Source of the DNA: Oreohelix idahoensis
Lineage: Eukaryota; Mollusca; Gastropoda; Stylommatophora; Oreohelicidae
Direction: 5' to 3'
DNA: 64,000 bases
Assembly (NCBI GenBank): GCA_024509875.1
Contig: JAMPIV010000305.1
Location: 742,501-806,500, forward strand
Shown: positions 34,421 to 45,810 of the stretch, one piece after another
How positions within the stretch are numbered: position 1 is the stretch's first letter
Layout: each line of letters starts with the position of its first letter
Program-made: the position numbers and the translations under genes
Notes under the pieces: model-generated
What the model was told of the DNA's origin: nothing
Database searches by the model: none
Seen by the model: the letters and a program-made list of their open reading frames with translations, nothing else

Positions 34421-35347
34421 GTGATCAAATTCCTTTGATTCCAGTCTTGTTAATTAAAGTCTTGGCCCCTTTAAGTTTCCAGTTTTGTATAAAAATGCGG
34501 GTTTACTTGTGAATTCCAAAGTTGCTCAATACTTGATCTGTTACTTATAGTTGTGGAGTTTCTAAGTCCAATGTCTCATTTTTCTTTCGGGCTTTTATGA
34601 GTTGCTGATATGACTTGTGTGCTGCAGCTCTATGTGGGATCTGTGTCTCTGTTTTCATCACACTATATTCTAAGTTCTTAGTGCAAATCACAGATTGCAC
34701 TTCCGACTAGTGTGCCAATAAAATACATCGTATATTTCAGCTCCTCAAAATGAACCAATCCAATCGAATCTCGTTCAGCACTACGTTGGCAGGGGCGTTG
34801 TTCAAATTCGAAAAATACCCTTACGCATTTCACAATATTAAATTTAATATCCACACGTGACCTCTTACAGTGATGTCATATCGTTGTTGCAGACTTCTGT
34901 CGGCATCTTGTGCACATCTCATAAACACCATTTGTGAACTCATTTGATGTCCAGATGCTACCTATCGCCAATATTGTCTCCCGAGAGTGATTTTCGTGAT
35001 AATCACACACAGTAATGGTCTCGTGAAACGATAAACGCATCTACCACCTGTGTAATCTGCCTACCTCAGACGGCTATCTCAGACAGACAATATTGGCTTC
35101 TATAGATGTTGATCGGGCGAGATCGTCTTTTCATGATAAGAATCTCGCTCGCTGACCGGTAATAATGACTGAGTATTGTTACGATAATACCCCAGTTCAC
35201 CTGGCGAAACGTAAATAAGTCTAAGGAGTGGTAAACAAGATAAAGACCGCCCATAGCAAATGCTTCCGTAGGGGAGTGGAGTGTTAGAGACTTTCCTCTA
35301 CTAGATTCAGCATAGAGAGTAAAATAATGGTGCATAAAATATGCCAC

Positions 35348-37072
35348 GGAAAACAATGCCCTCTCAAATTTATAAAGGACAAGCAAGGCAAATTGCTTAC
35401 TGCCCCGAAGGAAGTAATGGGAAGATGGAAAGAATATTTCTCAGAACTCCTGGATGGTGAGCATGGTGAAGCATCAGAAATGATAAACACTAGCACAGAA
35501 GAGAAAACCAATGATGGTGAAGATGACATAAAGATGGAAGAACTGAAGGCAGCACTGGAGAAAATCAAGATGGGCAAAGCAGCAGGGCATGATGGTATAA
35601 CACCAGAAATGGTTAAGTTCATGGGAGCATCAGGCGACCTATTACTCTTAAGGGTTTTACAGGCAGCGTGGTACAACAAGACCATATCAAAGGATTGGGA
35701 GATTGCCATCATAACACCAATTTTCAAAAAGGGTGACAATCGACAGTGTGGAAACCATAGAGGCATATCCCTTCTCAGTGTCCCTGGTAAAATCTACTCT
35801 AGAATCCTAGAGAAGAGACTCCGACGCCTAGCTGAGCCACAATTGGATGAGGTCCAGTGCGGATTCCGAGCAAACCGAAGTACTCAAGACCTAATCTTCA
35901 CACTCAGACAGCTGAGTGAAAAGGCCCTTGAGTATAAGAGTGAGATACATCTTTGTTTCATAGATCTGGAAAAGGCGTTTGACAGGGTCCCCTGGAGCAA
36001 ACTTTGGGACTGTTTGGCAAGGAAGAATATTCCAGCACCTCTGATTCATGCTATACAGAGCTTCTACAAGTCTTGCAGAAATTATGTGAGGACAGCAAAC
36101 CATAAGTCGGAAGAGTTCAGGACCACCACTGGTGTAAGACAAGGTGATATCCTATCACCTTACCTCTTCATACTCCTTATGGACGATGTCATCAAGGCAT
36201 GTAAGGAGAGAACAAGAAAGTATTCAGTGGGGTACTGGAAGATGAGATAGGTCTATATTTCGGAGCTGGCATTTGCTGATGATGTTGCCCTGATTGCTAA
36301 ATCAGAGGCACATCTCCAATCCAACCTGCAAGTCTGGAAGGAAGAGCTGGAGAAGAGAGGGATGGTCATAAGCAGCTCTAAAACAAAATCCATGGTGATA
36401 TCACGAGAAGAAAGAAAACATCAGATTAAGCTGGGAGAACAGGTCCTGGAGCAGGTCGACCACTTTAAATACCTCGGAGCTATTATAGACCGAAAGGGAG
36501 GCATCAAAGAAGAGTTGGCCACTCGAAAAGCAGCGGCTGGGAGACTTTTTCAGGCCATAAATCGAGGATTCCTCAGCAAGAGAGAGGTTGGTAAGAAAAC
36601 GAAGATGGCTGTATACCGCTCCACCTATGTCCCAGTCTTGATATACGGATGCGAGTCATGGGCAATGACTACAACCCATAAAAGCCAGATCCAAACCTCA
36701 GAAATGAGGTATCTGAGGAAGGTGGTTGAAGTAACAAGAAGAGACATGGTACGCAACCAGACGATACGTCAAGGCCTTAAATCCTACCCCCTGCAGACCC
36801 AAGTAGAACAGTCCCAATTAAGATGGTTTGGCCATGTCTGCAGAATGGGAGAAGATCGGATACCACAACAAGCATGGGAAACAAAGAGCCAAGGATCCAG
36901 ACCCCGAGGACGACCCAGAGTCCGCTGGGAGGACAACATTAGACAATCTTTGAAGGATCGAGGACTAGAATGGAACCAGGCCAGGAGGAAGACAGCCGAT
37001 AGGATAGTCTAGCGCTCTCTCTTCCAAACCTCTACACCTCACGGTAGAAGGGGAACGACTAAGTAAGTAAGT
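35348..37072 (+). mobile_element. 5'-truncated RTE-like LINE with TAAG tail
   Basis: TSD AAAATATGCCAC at 35336-35347 and 37073-37084. The inserted sequence encodes, in one frame, the linker and full RT: AAGHDGITPEMVK, YRGISLLSV-type block (here HRGISLLSV), EVQCGFRANRSTQDLIF, LCFIDLEKAFDRV, GVRQGDILSP, LAFADDVAL, then thumb and C-terminal tail. Two point stops break it: TAG at 36248-36250 (Gln in the sister copy at 62.7-64.0 kb) and TAG at 37010-37012 (Trp in the sister copies). The endonuclease domain is absent through truncation. It ends with (TAAG)3, the family's 3' tail. Confidence 0.93.
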
Positions 37073-38487
37073 AAAATATGCCACATAATAACGAAAGGGG
37101 AGAGACAAAAATAAGAAAATATCACTTGCACGGGAATTTATTGCAATCCTGCCAGAGTGGACTTGAGATGGCACAACCGTATCGTCACATCACGAAATGA
37201 TCGAGCAGTCCGCATTACCATGAGTAGGGACTTAGCGCGTTTTTTTTCAGTCTGTGAAAGATTGTTTTAAAGATGAGCAGTCTTGAGACTCACAGCTGAT
37301 ACTACTGTAAGGGAGTGAAGTATCAGAACCTTCACTATACTAGGTCCGTTTTTAATGACGTGAGGTGGCCAGTTCCCTTCCTAACTACTGTAGTGGTTTT
37401 GATGTTATTGTATGGTTGTTATGTTACCTAGTGTACTGGATGAGGTCAGCTGTGAAGGACCCTGAGATAAAAGTTGATGTGAGTTACAGAAGGCCTTTCT
37501 GCTACCACTAACGACCTCAATCAGACCTATTCTACTATAATGAATGTTAGCTGCGTTAAAAGTCTAGGGTACTGAATGGTGATGTGTAGGTAATAAAATA
37601 CACAGACACACACACATGTAAATAATAAGTCTAATAATAATAATAATAATAAACTCTATGATAAACTGAATTAACACTGGCTGTTATAGTTTAAGTTTGA
37701 AAATTTTTTAAAAATTTATTAGTCCTGAACCAATTGTTTCTTTTGGTCAGAACATATGAAATAATATGTATTTATCAATAAAATGCATATATATCTTGCA
37801 TAATCAAATGAAATTTTTGTACATAGGTATATTATTACAATGGTTAATATTAATATCTACAATGTCTTGGGAAAAACTAGCACTGGATGTTTAGTTGGGG
37901 TGGCGTCATAATGCCCAATCTATGGTTACAAAGTTCAGTTTCCTTGACATATGGACTGATGTTAATGTTTATATAACAAGATTTTATTTCTTTATTGATG
38001 GTGGACACAGTTGATGAATCTACAGCAGGCCAGGTTTGCACTTAACTGGCCTGTGACGATGTAGTACAGAATTCTTGTGGCCCACTCCTCTCAGTAGCTG
38101 GAGTAAAATGTTAGGCTGCACAGACATCCGCTCTTGTACTTCTACAAAAGCATCTGGCACAATCGTAGTGCCAGATCAGAAACTCTGAAACCAAAATTTG
38201 TACCATGTGTCAACACTCTGTTTACTGCGCCACTCTTACACACAACACCACAAAACAACATTACATAGATTGGGTCAGATCTCTCTGGCCAACTTAGCAC
38301 ATCTCACCCAGTTGTTATCAAATAGTACCAGTTTCCCAAGACTGCATTGCATCCGAAATATGTTCAATAGTTTCCTCTTCCATTCAATAAGGTGGGTGAT
38401 ATGTTCCCACTGATCTCAATTATAGATCCGCCTTCCATAGTCTTAGATAGGTTTTCATATATTATTTGTTTGTCTCTAGGCCCTGGA

Positions 38488-39939
38488 AAATCAGCAGGCA
38501 TGGATAACATAAAAATTGAAATGATAGAAGCTCTGGAGAGCTTTGGTATAGATACAATCACAGAAATATGCAACGATGTATACAATACAGGATATATACC
38601 ACACGACATGAAGACATCAGTTTTTATAACATTGCCCAAAAAACCAAATGCAACAGAATGTTCAGACTTCAGAACAATCAGCCTGATGAGTCATGCAATT
38701 AAGATACTGCTCAAAATTATACAGGAAAGAATAAAAAGTAAAGTAGACAGCGAAATCCAGGAAGAACAGTTTGGTTTTAGACGGAACAGTGGAACAAGAG
38801 AGGCAATATTTTGCCTAAGAATATTAGCAGAAAAATATACAGAGGTCCAAAAAAGTATGTATATGTGCTTCATTGACTATAAGAAGGCTTTTGACAGAGT
38901 CCATCATGAGAAAATAATTGAATGCCTCGAAGACATAGGTATTGATGGAAAAGATATAAGAATACTCAGTAACCTTTATTGGGAGCAAACTGCCACAGTA
39001 AGAACTGGAAGGAATTATTCACCATACATAGACATAAAAAGAGGTCTCAGACAAGGTTGTGTGCTGTCCCCCTGCCTATTTAATTTATACACTGAAAAAA
39101 TTTTCAAACAGATACAGGAAATACCAGGACTGAACATCAGTGGAAGGTCAATAAACAACCTTAGATATGCAGATGATACCGTGTTGTTAGCTGAAAGCGA
39201 ACAGGAGTTACAGGAACTAGTGAAGCAAGTGAACAGTATAAGTCATGAATATGGACTCGACATTAATATTGAGAAAACAAAAACTATGATAATTAGCAAA
39301 ACAGACGATAAACCCACATTAAAGATAAGCGTAAATGGGGAAATCCTGGAACAAGTCAAGAGCTACGTATATCTCGGTCATATAATAACAGAAGATGGCA
39401 GATGTGAAACAGAAATCAAGAAGAGAATAGGAATGGCCAAAGCTACATTCAACAACATGAAACATATACTGACATCCAAACAGTTATCTCACAAATTAAA
39501 ACTGAGAATCATAAAGTGTTATATATATTCTGCATTTCTGTATGGTGCAGAAACATGGACGATGAATAAGCATTTGGAAGAAAGAATTAAGGCTCTTGAA
39601 ATGTGGATATATAGAAGAATGGGGCGTATCTCATGGAAAGAGATGAAAACAAATAAGCAGGTCCTAGAAAATCTAGGTATGAAAAGAGAACTAATGAGGG
39701 AGGTCAAAGTTCGACAGCTAAAATACTTTGGCCACATAAAAAGGCATAACACCTTGCAGAAGACCATAACAGAAGGGAGAGTTGAAGGCAAACGTGCAAG
39801 GGGAAGACAACGCTATAAGTGGGAAGACAACATCAAGAGATGGACAGGAAAGAGTCTGTCAGAGTGCACCATCAAGACAAGAGACAGAAGACGTTGGAGA
39901 TCCATTACAGCCAACCTTCGTTGTGGAGATGGCAACTGA
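38488..39939 (+). CDS. LINE reverse transcriptase, N-terminally truncated but uninterrupted
   Basis: About 483 codons open from the insertion point to TGA at 39937-39939. Motifs: GKSAGMDNIKIEM at the start, EEQFGFRRNSGTREAIF, MCFIDYKKAFDRVHH, GLRQGCVLSPCLFN, LRYADDTVLLAE, LYGAETWTMNK, LKYFGHIKRH and a basic KRARGRQRYKWEDN tail. This is a complete RT palm and thumb without the endonuclease. No stop or frameshift is seen, so the copy is young even though it was dead on arrival. An ATG within the LTR at 38392 happens to be in frame but is not its start. The family differs from the TAAG-tailed LINEs. Confidence 0.88.
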   Translation, partial: KSAGMDNIKIEMIEALESFGIDTITEICNDVYNTGYIPHDMKTSVFITLPKKPNATECSDFRTISLMSHAIKILLKIIQERIKSKVDSEIQEEQFGFRRNSGTREAIFCLRILAEKYTEVQKSMYMCFIDYKKAFDRVHHEKIIECLEDIGIDGKDIRILSNLYWEQTATVRTGRNYSPYIDIKRGLRQGCVLSPCLFNLYTEKIFKQIQEIPGLNISGRSINNLRYADDTVLLAESEQELQELVKQVNSISHEYGLDINIEKTKTMIISKTDDKPTLKISVNGEILEQVKSYVYLGHIITEDGRCETEIKKRIGMAKATFNNMKHILTSKQLSHKLKLRIIKCYIYSAFLYGAETWTMNKHLEERIKALEMWIYRRMGRISWKEMKTNKQVLENLGMKRELMREVKVRQLKYFGHIKRHNTLQKTITEGRVEGKRARGRQRYKWEDNIKRWTGKSLSECTIKTRDRRRWRSITANLRCGDGN

Positions 39940-39948
39940 TGATGATGA
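38488..39948 (+). mobile_element. 5'-truncated LINE inside the solo LTR
   Basis: TSD AGGCCCTGGA at 38478-38487 and 39948-39957 (one base overlaps the tail). It ends in a short (GAT)n tail. The insertion point in the LTR can be matched to the intact LTR of element 2 near 9820 (TAGACCCTGAACTAGGG). Confidence 0.93.
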
Positions 39949-41184
39949 GGCCCTGGACTGCTGCTGGGGACCTAGAGCAAGCACTCACTTGTCGTAATCA
40001 TTTTTCATGATATGGCAGTATCAATCACTCAAAATATTAAAATAAACAAGATAAATGCTTTTCCCTTACCACAATTCAGAATTGAGAACACAGTTACTTA
40101 GTACTAGCAAAACTCAGCTGAGCTGCTGGCTAGATTAGGGCGTCCCACTGATTTTTATTTAATAATTCCTGGAAATCACCTCTAGCAGTAACGTACTGTG
40201 TCAATGGACAGTCTTCTATACAATGGCACAAGCGTGCGTCTCTCTGTCAATAATATAAATGCTTTTGTCCAATCAGCGGACTTCCCCTCTAACTTTTTCA
40301 AATATTCAAACTAAAAGTCCCATTTCAGTCCAGTCTCAGTCTAGTATGTAGTATTTTTCCCAAAATTACACTTGTTTTTTGGACTAACTACATGAAAAAA
40401 CTACATAAAATTTTGCTCTCCCCTACTTCTAAGATCCTATGCTAAGTTATTTTTAGCTACTATCCTCCGACTTTGCCCCTAGTTCATTGCAGTTTGATTT
40501 TTGCATTTTTAGGCTCAAGGACGCCAAAATGTAACTTTAGTGAAAATATGCACAAAAAACTGTTCGCTAGTCTGATTTGAACAATACAGTCTTTCGTCAA
40601 TATCTTCCGTGTTATCTGTCCGTCTGTGTAATTAAAAGTATATTAATTCTCTGCTCAAGATGGGCTATCCAACTAGCTAGGTTTTATTTTCATAACTTTA
40701 TTATTAAAGAAAACCCTACTTTTCTCAAGGTTAGTTTTTGAAATTTGTTTTTGAACCTTCGGGTATGGCATTTGCCGCTATATTCAAATTAAAACGACCA
40801 ATTACGGTAAAACGTCCAAGATACGACTGTTTCTAACAAGAGCTAAGGTCGTTTTTCTACCAATTCCTTACATTGTGTCAACTAGTGGCGTGATTTTTTT
40901 CCTTTAAACTACAAATTGCGTCTTTTTGCCTTTTAGATTCAAACACGTGTTCCGACCGTCATATTTTTTCTTTTATCTCCGTTTCCCTCCCGTCTAAAAG
41001 GGTAAACCGTTTAGTCTGCATGTTCCAACTAGTTAGTTTCAATGGCGGTAGAAAGCGCTGGCGTAGGTGAAGAAGCCTCGGCATATCTTGCCTATATTTT
41101 TTTATCCCTATGTGTTATTTTACCCGTTATCTTTATAATTGGAGATATTTTAACGTTGTATCACGGTAATTTCACCACAACTAC

Positions 41185-41237
41185 CTTAGCCTTCCATAAT
41201 TCTGGCGAGAAAGATAGAGGGAGAGAAAGACACACAG

Positions 41238-41307
<70 letters not shown>

Positions 41308-41914
41308 GGAAAGAGAGCGTGTGCGGATCTTGTGGAAAATTACATTACCAAGCGGTTCATGAAGGAGTGTAATTAAACCGTGATCAACGGACTCAAAATA
41401 AAAAAAATAAAAAACGGCGAAGTCAGCTCAGGGAAATATGATTCAATCGGAAAATGACCTTTATCCCTAGGGACGCTGACCTTAAACTTGTGCTATATTC
41501 TGTTTAACGAAGTGGGCGACTTGTAACGGAGAAATCTGATGTCCTGCTGGGTGCTGGCCTCTATTTCTGGTTCCTTACTACGCTCATATTAACAGAGGGC
41601 GATGTGTTTAGGCCGGGTGTGGAAGTTTGGCTGATGAAACACTGGCGATGGACAGCACACTCTTTAAGAAAACCTGTTGATAACATTACAAGTCAGTCCT
41701 TTGTATGAAATCACCAGGGTTAGAGAGGTAGAGGGAGATCCCCCCCCCCCCCCCCCCCGCCCACAAAAAGAAAAACACAGAGAAGAGAACTGGAGATAGA
41801 CATGACAAGAGTTGAGGAAGACATGGAGAGACCTGGAAGTGACGTCACGGAACAAGATGAGGTGGAGTACGTTTGTTAAGTCCTATGTTACTTGGGGAGT
41901 GGAATGGCAATGCT
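41185..41914. other. Noncoding interval with simple repeats
   Basis: Contains (GA)n at about 41237-41304, an A-rich stretch at 41396-41415 and a poly-C tract at about 41741-41757. No gene seen. Confidence 0.7.
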
Positions 41915-42895
41915 GAAGATACATACATACATACATACATACATACATACATACATACATACATACATACATACATACATACATACATACATACATACAT
42001 ACATACATACATACATACATACATACATACATACATACATACATACATACATACATACATACATACATACGTACATACATACATACATACATACATTAAT
42101 ACACACATACATACATTCATACACACACTCTTACATACATTCATACACACATACATACATTCATACATACATTAATACACACATACATACATTCATACAC
42201 ACACACTTACATACATTCATACACACATACATACATTCATACATACATACATACATTCATACACACATACATACATACATACATTCATACACACATACAT
42301 ACATACATTCATACACACATACATTCATTCACATATACATACATACATTCATGAACACACATACATACATACATTCATACGCACATACATACCTACATTC
42401 ATACACACATACACACAGATACACACATACATACATACACACATACATACATACATACATACATACATACATACATACATACATACATACATACATACAT
42501 ACATACATACATACATACATACATACATACATACATACATACATACATACATACATACATACATTCATACACACATACATACATTCATACACACATACAT
42601 ACATACATACATTCATACACACATACATACATACATTCATATACACATACATACACATACATACATACTTATACAAATACATACATACATACACACATAC
42701 ATATATACATTCATACATACAGACATACACACATACATACATACATACATACACACATACATACATACACATACACACATACATACATACATTCATACAC
42801 ACATACACATATACACACATCCAAACATACATACACAAATACATGCATACATTCATACATACATACACACATACATACAAACATACACACATGAA

Positions 42896-42927
<32 letters not shown>

Positions 42928-44649
42928 AACATACACGGATACATACATACATTCATAAATACATACAGAGATACAACATACATACATACGCACATACATA
43001 CATATATACATATATACATACACACATACACACATACATACATACATGCACACATATACACATACATTCATACATACATACATGCACACATATACACATA
43101 CATACATACATACATACATACATACATACATACACACATATACTCTTACACAAATACACACATATACACATACACACATACATACATACATACATTCATA
43201 CACACATACGTACATTCATACACACATACATACATACATACATTCATACACACATATATTCATATACACATACATGCACATACATACATACATACTTATA
43301 CAAATACATACATACATACATACATACACATACATACATATATACATTCATACATACAGACATACAGACATACAGACATACATACATACATACATACATA
43401 CATACATACATACATACATACATACATACATACATACATACATACATACATACACACATATACACACATACATACATTCATACACACATACACATATACA
43501 CACATCCAAACATACATACACAAATACAAGCATACATTCATACATACATACACATATACACACATACATACAAACATACACACATACATACATACATACA
43601 TACATACATACATACATACATACACGCATACATACATAAAGTTAGTTGCTTATCCTTTACAGGACGTGGCAATCAACCCCAGCTTTTATTGGCTGTTTGT
43701 GATTTTTCTAGGCAATTTTTTTCATTCAGTAGTTTGCCATTGCTTTCTGAACGGTACGGCGCTTATACCATTGTTACAAATCCACACAAAGCGATCTGCT
43801 ACCAAACCGCCTGCAGCAGGTTTCGAACCTGGTATATCTGGATTATGAAACTGCGTTCATATCCATTAGGCCACAGACGCCGACAATACATACATACATT
43901 CATAAATACATACACAGATACAACATACATACATACGCACATACATACATATATACATACACACATACACACATACATACATGCACACATATACACATAC
44001 ATACATACATACACACATACATATATACATACATACATACATACACACATATACTCTTACACACATACATACATATACACATACATAAAAACATACATTC
44101 ATACACACATTCACACATACACACATACATGGATACATTCATACATACATACATACATACACACATACATACATACATTCATACATACATACACATATAC
44201 ATACATACATTCATACATACATACATACACACATACACACATACATACATTCATACATACATACATACACACATACATACATACATGGATACATTCATAC
44301 ATACATAGACACATACACACATACATACATACATTCATACATACATACACACATACATACACACATACACACATTCACACATACATACATGCACATATAC
44401 ATACATTTATAGACACATACACACATACTTTCATACACACATACACACATGCATTCATACATTCATACATACATACACACATACATGCACACATACATAC
44501 ACACATACACACACATACATCATACATACATACGTTCATACAAACATACACACATACACACATACATACATATATACATACATACACACATACATACATA
44601 CATACATACATACATACATACATACATACATACATACATACATACATAC
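41915..44649. repeat. (CATA)n microsatellite array, about 2.7 kb
   Basis: Pure CATA/ATAC tetranucleotide for the first ~190 bp, then blocks with ACAC, TTCA and TGCA variants in irregular higher-order arrays, with pure stretches at about 42436-42563 and 43375-43452. It continues after element 3 at 61254, so it was once a single array. The long YIHT-type frames on both strands come from the repeat and are not genes. Confidence 0.97.
43641..43887 (-). mobile_element. tRNA-derived SINE inside the CATA array
   Basis: A 247-bp non-repetitive island. On the minus strand its head resembles a tRNA gene: GGCGTCTGTGGCCTAATGGA (box A region, from 43887 downwards), then CAGGTTCGAAACCTG (box B) about 45 bases on. 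The anticodon arm does not look functional, so I take it as a SINE head and not a tRNA gene. A TSD cannot be resolved in CATA repeats. Confidence 0.75.
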
Positions 44650-44881
44650 TGTGACGTACGTCTAGTTTGATTAGTGAATTTTCCCTGATATGATGGATGA
44701 TTTAAAGGGACCTTTAGCTTTTCATAACATTAGAACCCCTGAACATTTGTTGTAACTTTTCGTTTGCCAGAACGCATTCCACCGGGACTCATGTAGGATA
44801 CAGCGACGAGATCAAAGAGACAGACCGAGGGATCTTAGGGGAGACTATCGGCGCTATCAAAGACAGTAGTTTTCCCTGATA

Positions 44882-44917
44882 CGAGACGCAGTTGCTTGCC
44901 GCTAATTTCGCGTCTCG
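44882..44917 (+). other. LTR hairpin, element 3 5' copy
   Basis: CGAGACGC pairs with GCGTCTCG (8 bp) around a 20-base loop. The 3' LTR has the same at 59061-59096. The element 1 LTR keeps the stem with A:T in place of C:G at its inner end. Confidence 0.6.
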
Positions 44918-45810
44918 GTGTCAATCGAGGAACCGAGCGAACGGGGGAAAGCGAAACGGGCAGCAGCGAGCGGATACGAAGACCAGGGGGCGGCCTCTTC
45001 CCTTGATTTGGCGGTCAGATCCCCAAAAGTTCGTGAGATCAAATAAGTTGTCAAGTTTATCATGTCCCACTCAACTTACATTCCATTTTAGCTAAATAGA
45101 CCATGAAGAACTAGACACGTTATCACCTCATTATCGTTTTTTGGACACGCTCCATGCCTTCAGTACAGATGAGTGAAAGTTCTCAGTACGCTACACAAGA
45201 CGAATTTCAGATAAGTTTTTTCTCTTCGCTAACATACTTAATCTCAATATTATTAATAACCTCTAGTATTGGTTAATTGCTTTTAACGTTAGTTAATAAT
45301 TGATTGGAGTATTGGTTTAAATAAAAATATAAGTGAATAAATAAGCCCAGGTAGGCCAACCACGTGGGGTCTTCTTTTGTAAAGTGCCGTAGCCATCTTG
45401 TTCAGGCATCTTTCATCGTTGAGACGCTCGTGAACAAAATTAAAGTTAATTCAAATTTACTAGCTTAGTAGTAGGACTAGTCAGCTTTTTACTATTTATA
45501 TCTAAACATAATTTAAAATTTATATATTAAAAAAATATTAAGAACTTGTCTTGTGTTAATTTAGCATAGATAGAGCATAAATACTAATTGTAAGTCATCA
45601 GTGATAGGTATAAAATAAAGATAGAGTAATTAGCCAATATATAAAAAAAAAAAAAAAAAAAGAGAGAAAGAAGTGCAGCCAGCTTATAATGCCAAGGAAA
45701 ATAATCTACTAATTATTTTTTAAATTGTTTTATTTTTAGTAAAATAAATAGGCCTAGTCATAATTTGTGTTATTTAGCATTAGACAGAGTGAACCAGAGG
45801 ATAAATCACA

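Larger units (their letters stand above)
33777..37388 (+). repeat. Long noncoding repeat, copy 3, carrying a LINE
   Basis: Begins with the same TTGCCTCCCCTGC...GCAGTAGTGGTCCAACAGTG start as copies 1 and 2. It is clearly related for the first ~350 bp and again around 34980-35050 (ACACAGTAAT-GTCTCGT). Its right end is uncertain. A LINE occupies 35348-37072, and a solo LTR begins at 37389. Confidence 0.6.
37389..41179. repeat. Solo LTR of the element 2 family, split by a LINE
   Basis: Starts TGTAGTGGTTTTGATG, ends TTTCACCACA and is flanked by a 5-bp TSD, ACTAC (37384-37388 and 41180-41184). Without the LINE at 38488-39948 and one TSD copy it is about 2.32 kb, matching the 2.30 kb LTRs of element 2, to which it is collinear but clearly more diverged. 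No gag-pol lies beside it, so the internal region was probably lost by LTR-LTR recombination. Confidence 0.92.

Noticed and set aside
38392..38487. Start codon of the LINE RT at 38392
   Set aside because: This ATG lies in the LTR upstream of the TSD. The frame is in phase by chance.
41915..42110. CRISPR-like regular repeats
   Set aside because: They are simple tetranucleotide repeats without spacers, in a eukaryotic genome.
43790..43887. tRNA gene on the minus strand
   Set aside because: Box A and box B-like sequences are present, but the arms do not form a convincing cloverleaf and the sequence continues into a SINE body.
41892..44654. 920-codon frame of YIHT repeats and similar long frames on both strands
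   Set aside because: It is a direct product of the CATA tetranucleotide repeat, which has no stops in several frames. It also runs through a SINE and into the LTR.
44892..45095. 67-codon frame conserved in both LTRs of element 3 (also 59071-59274)
   Set aside because: Conserved only because the LTRs are near-identical copies. It spans the hairpin and has no recognisable domain.
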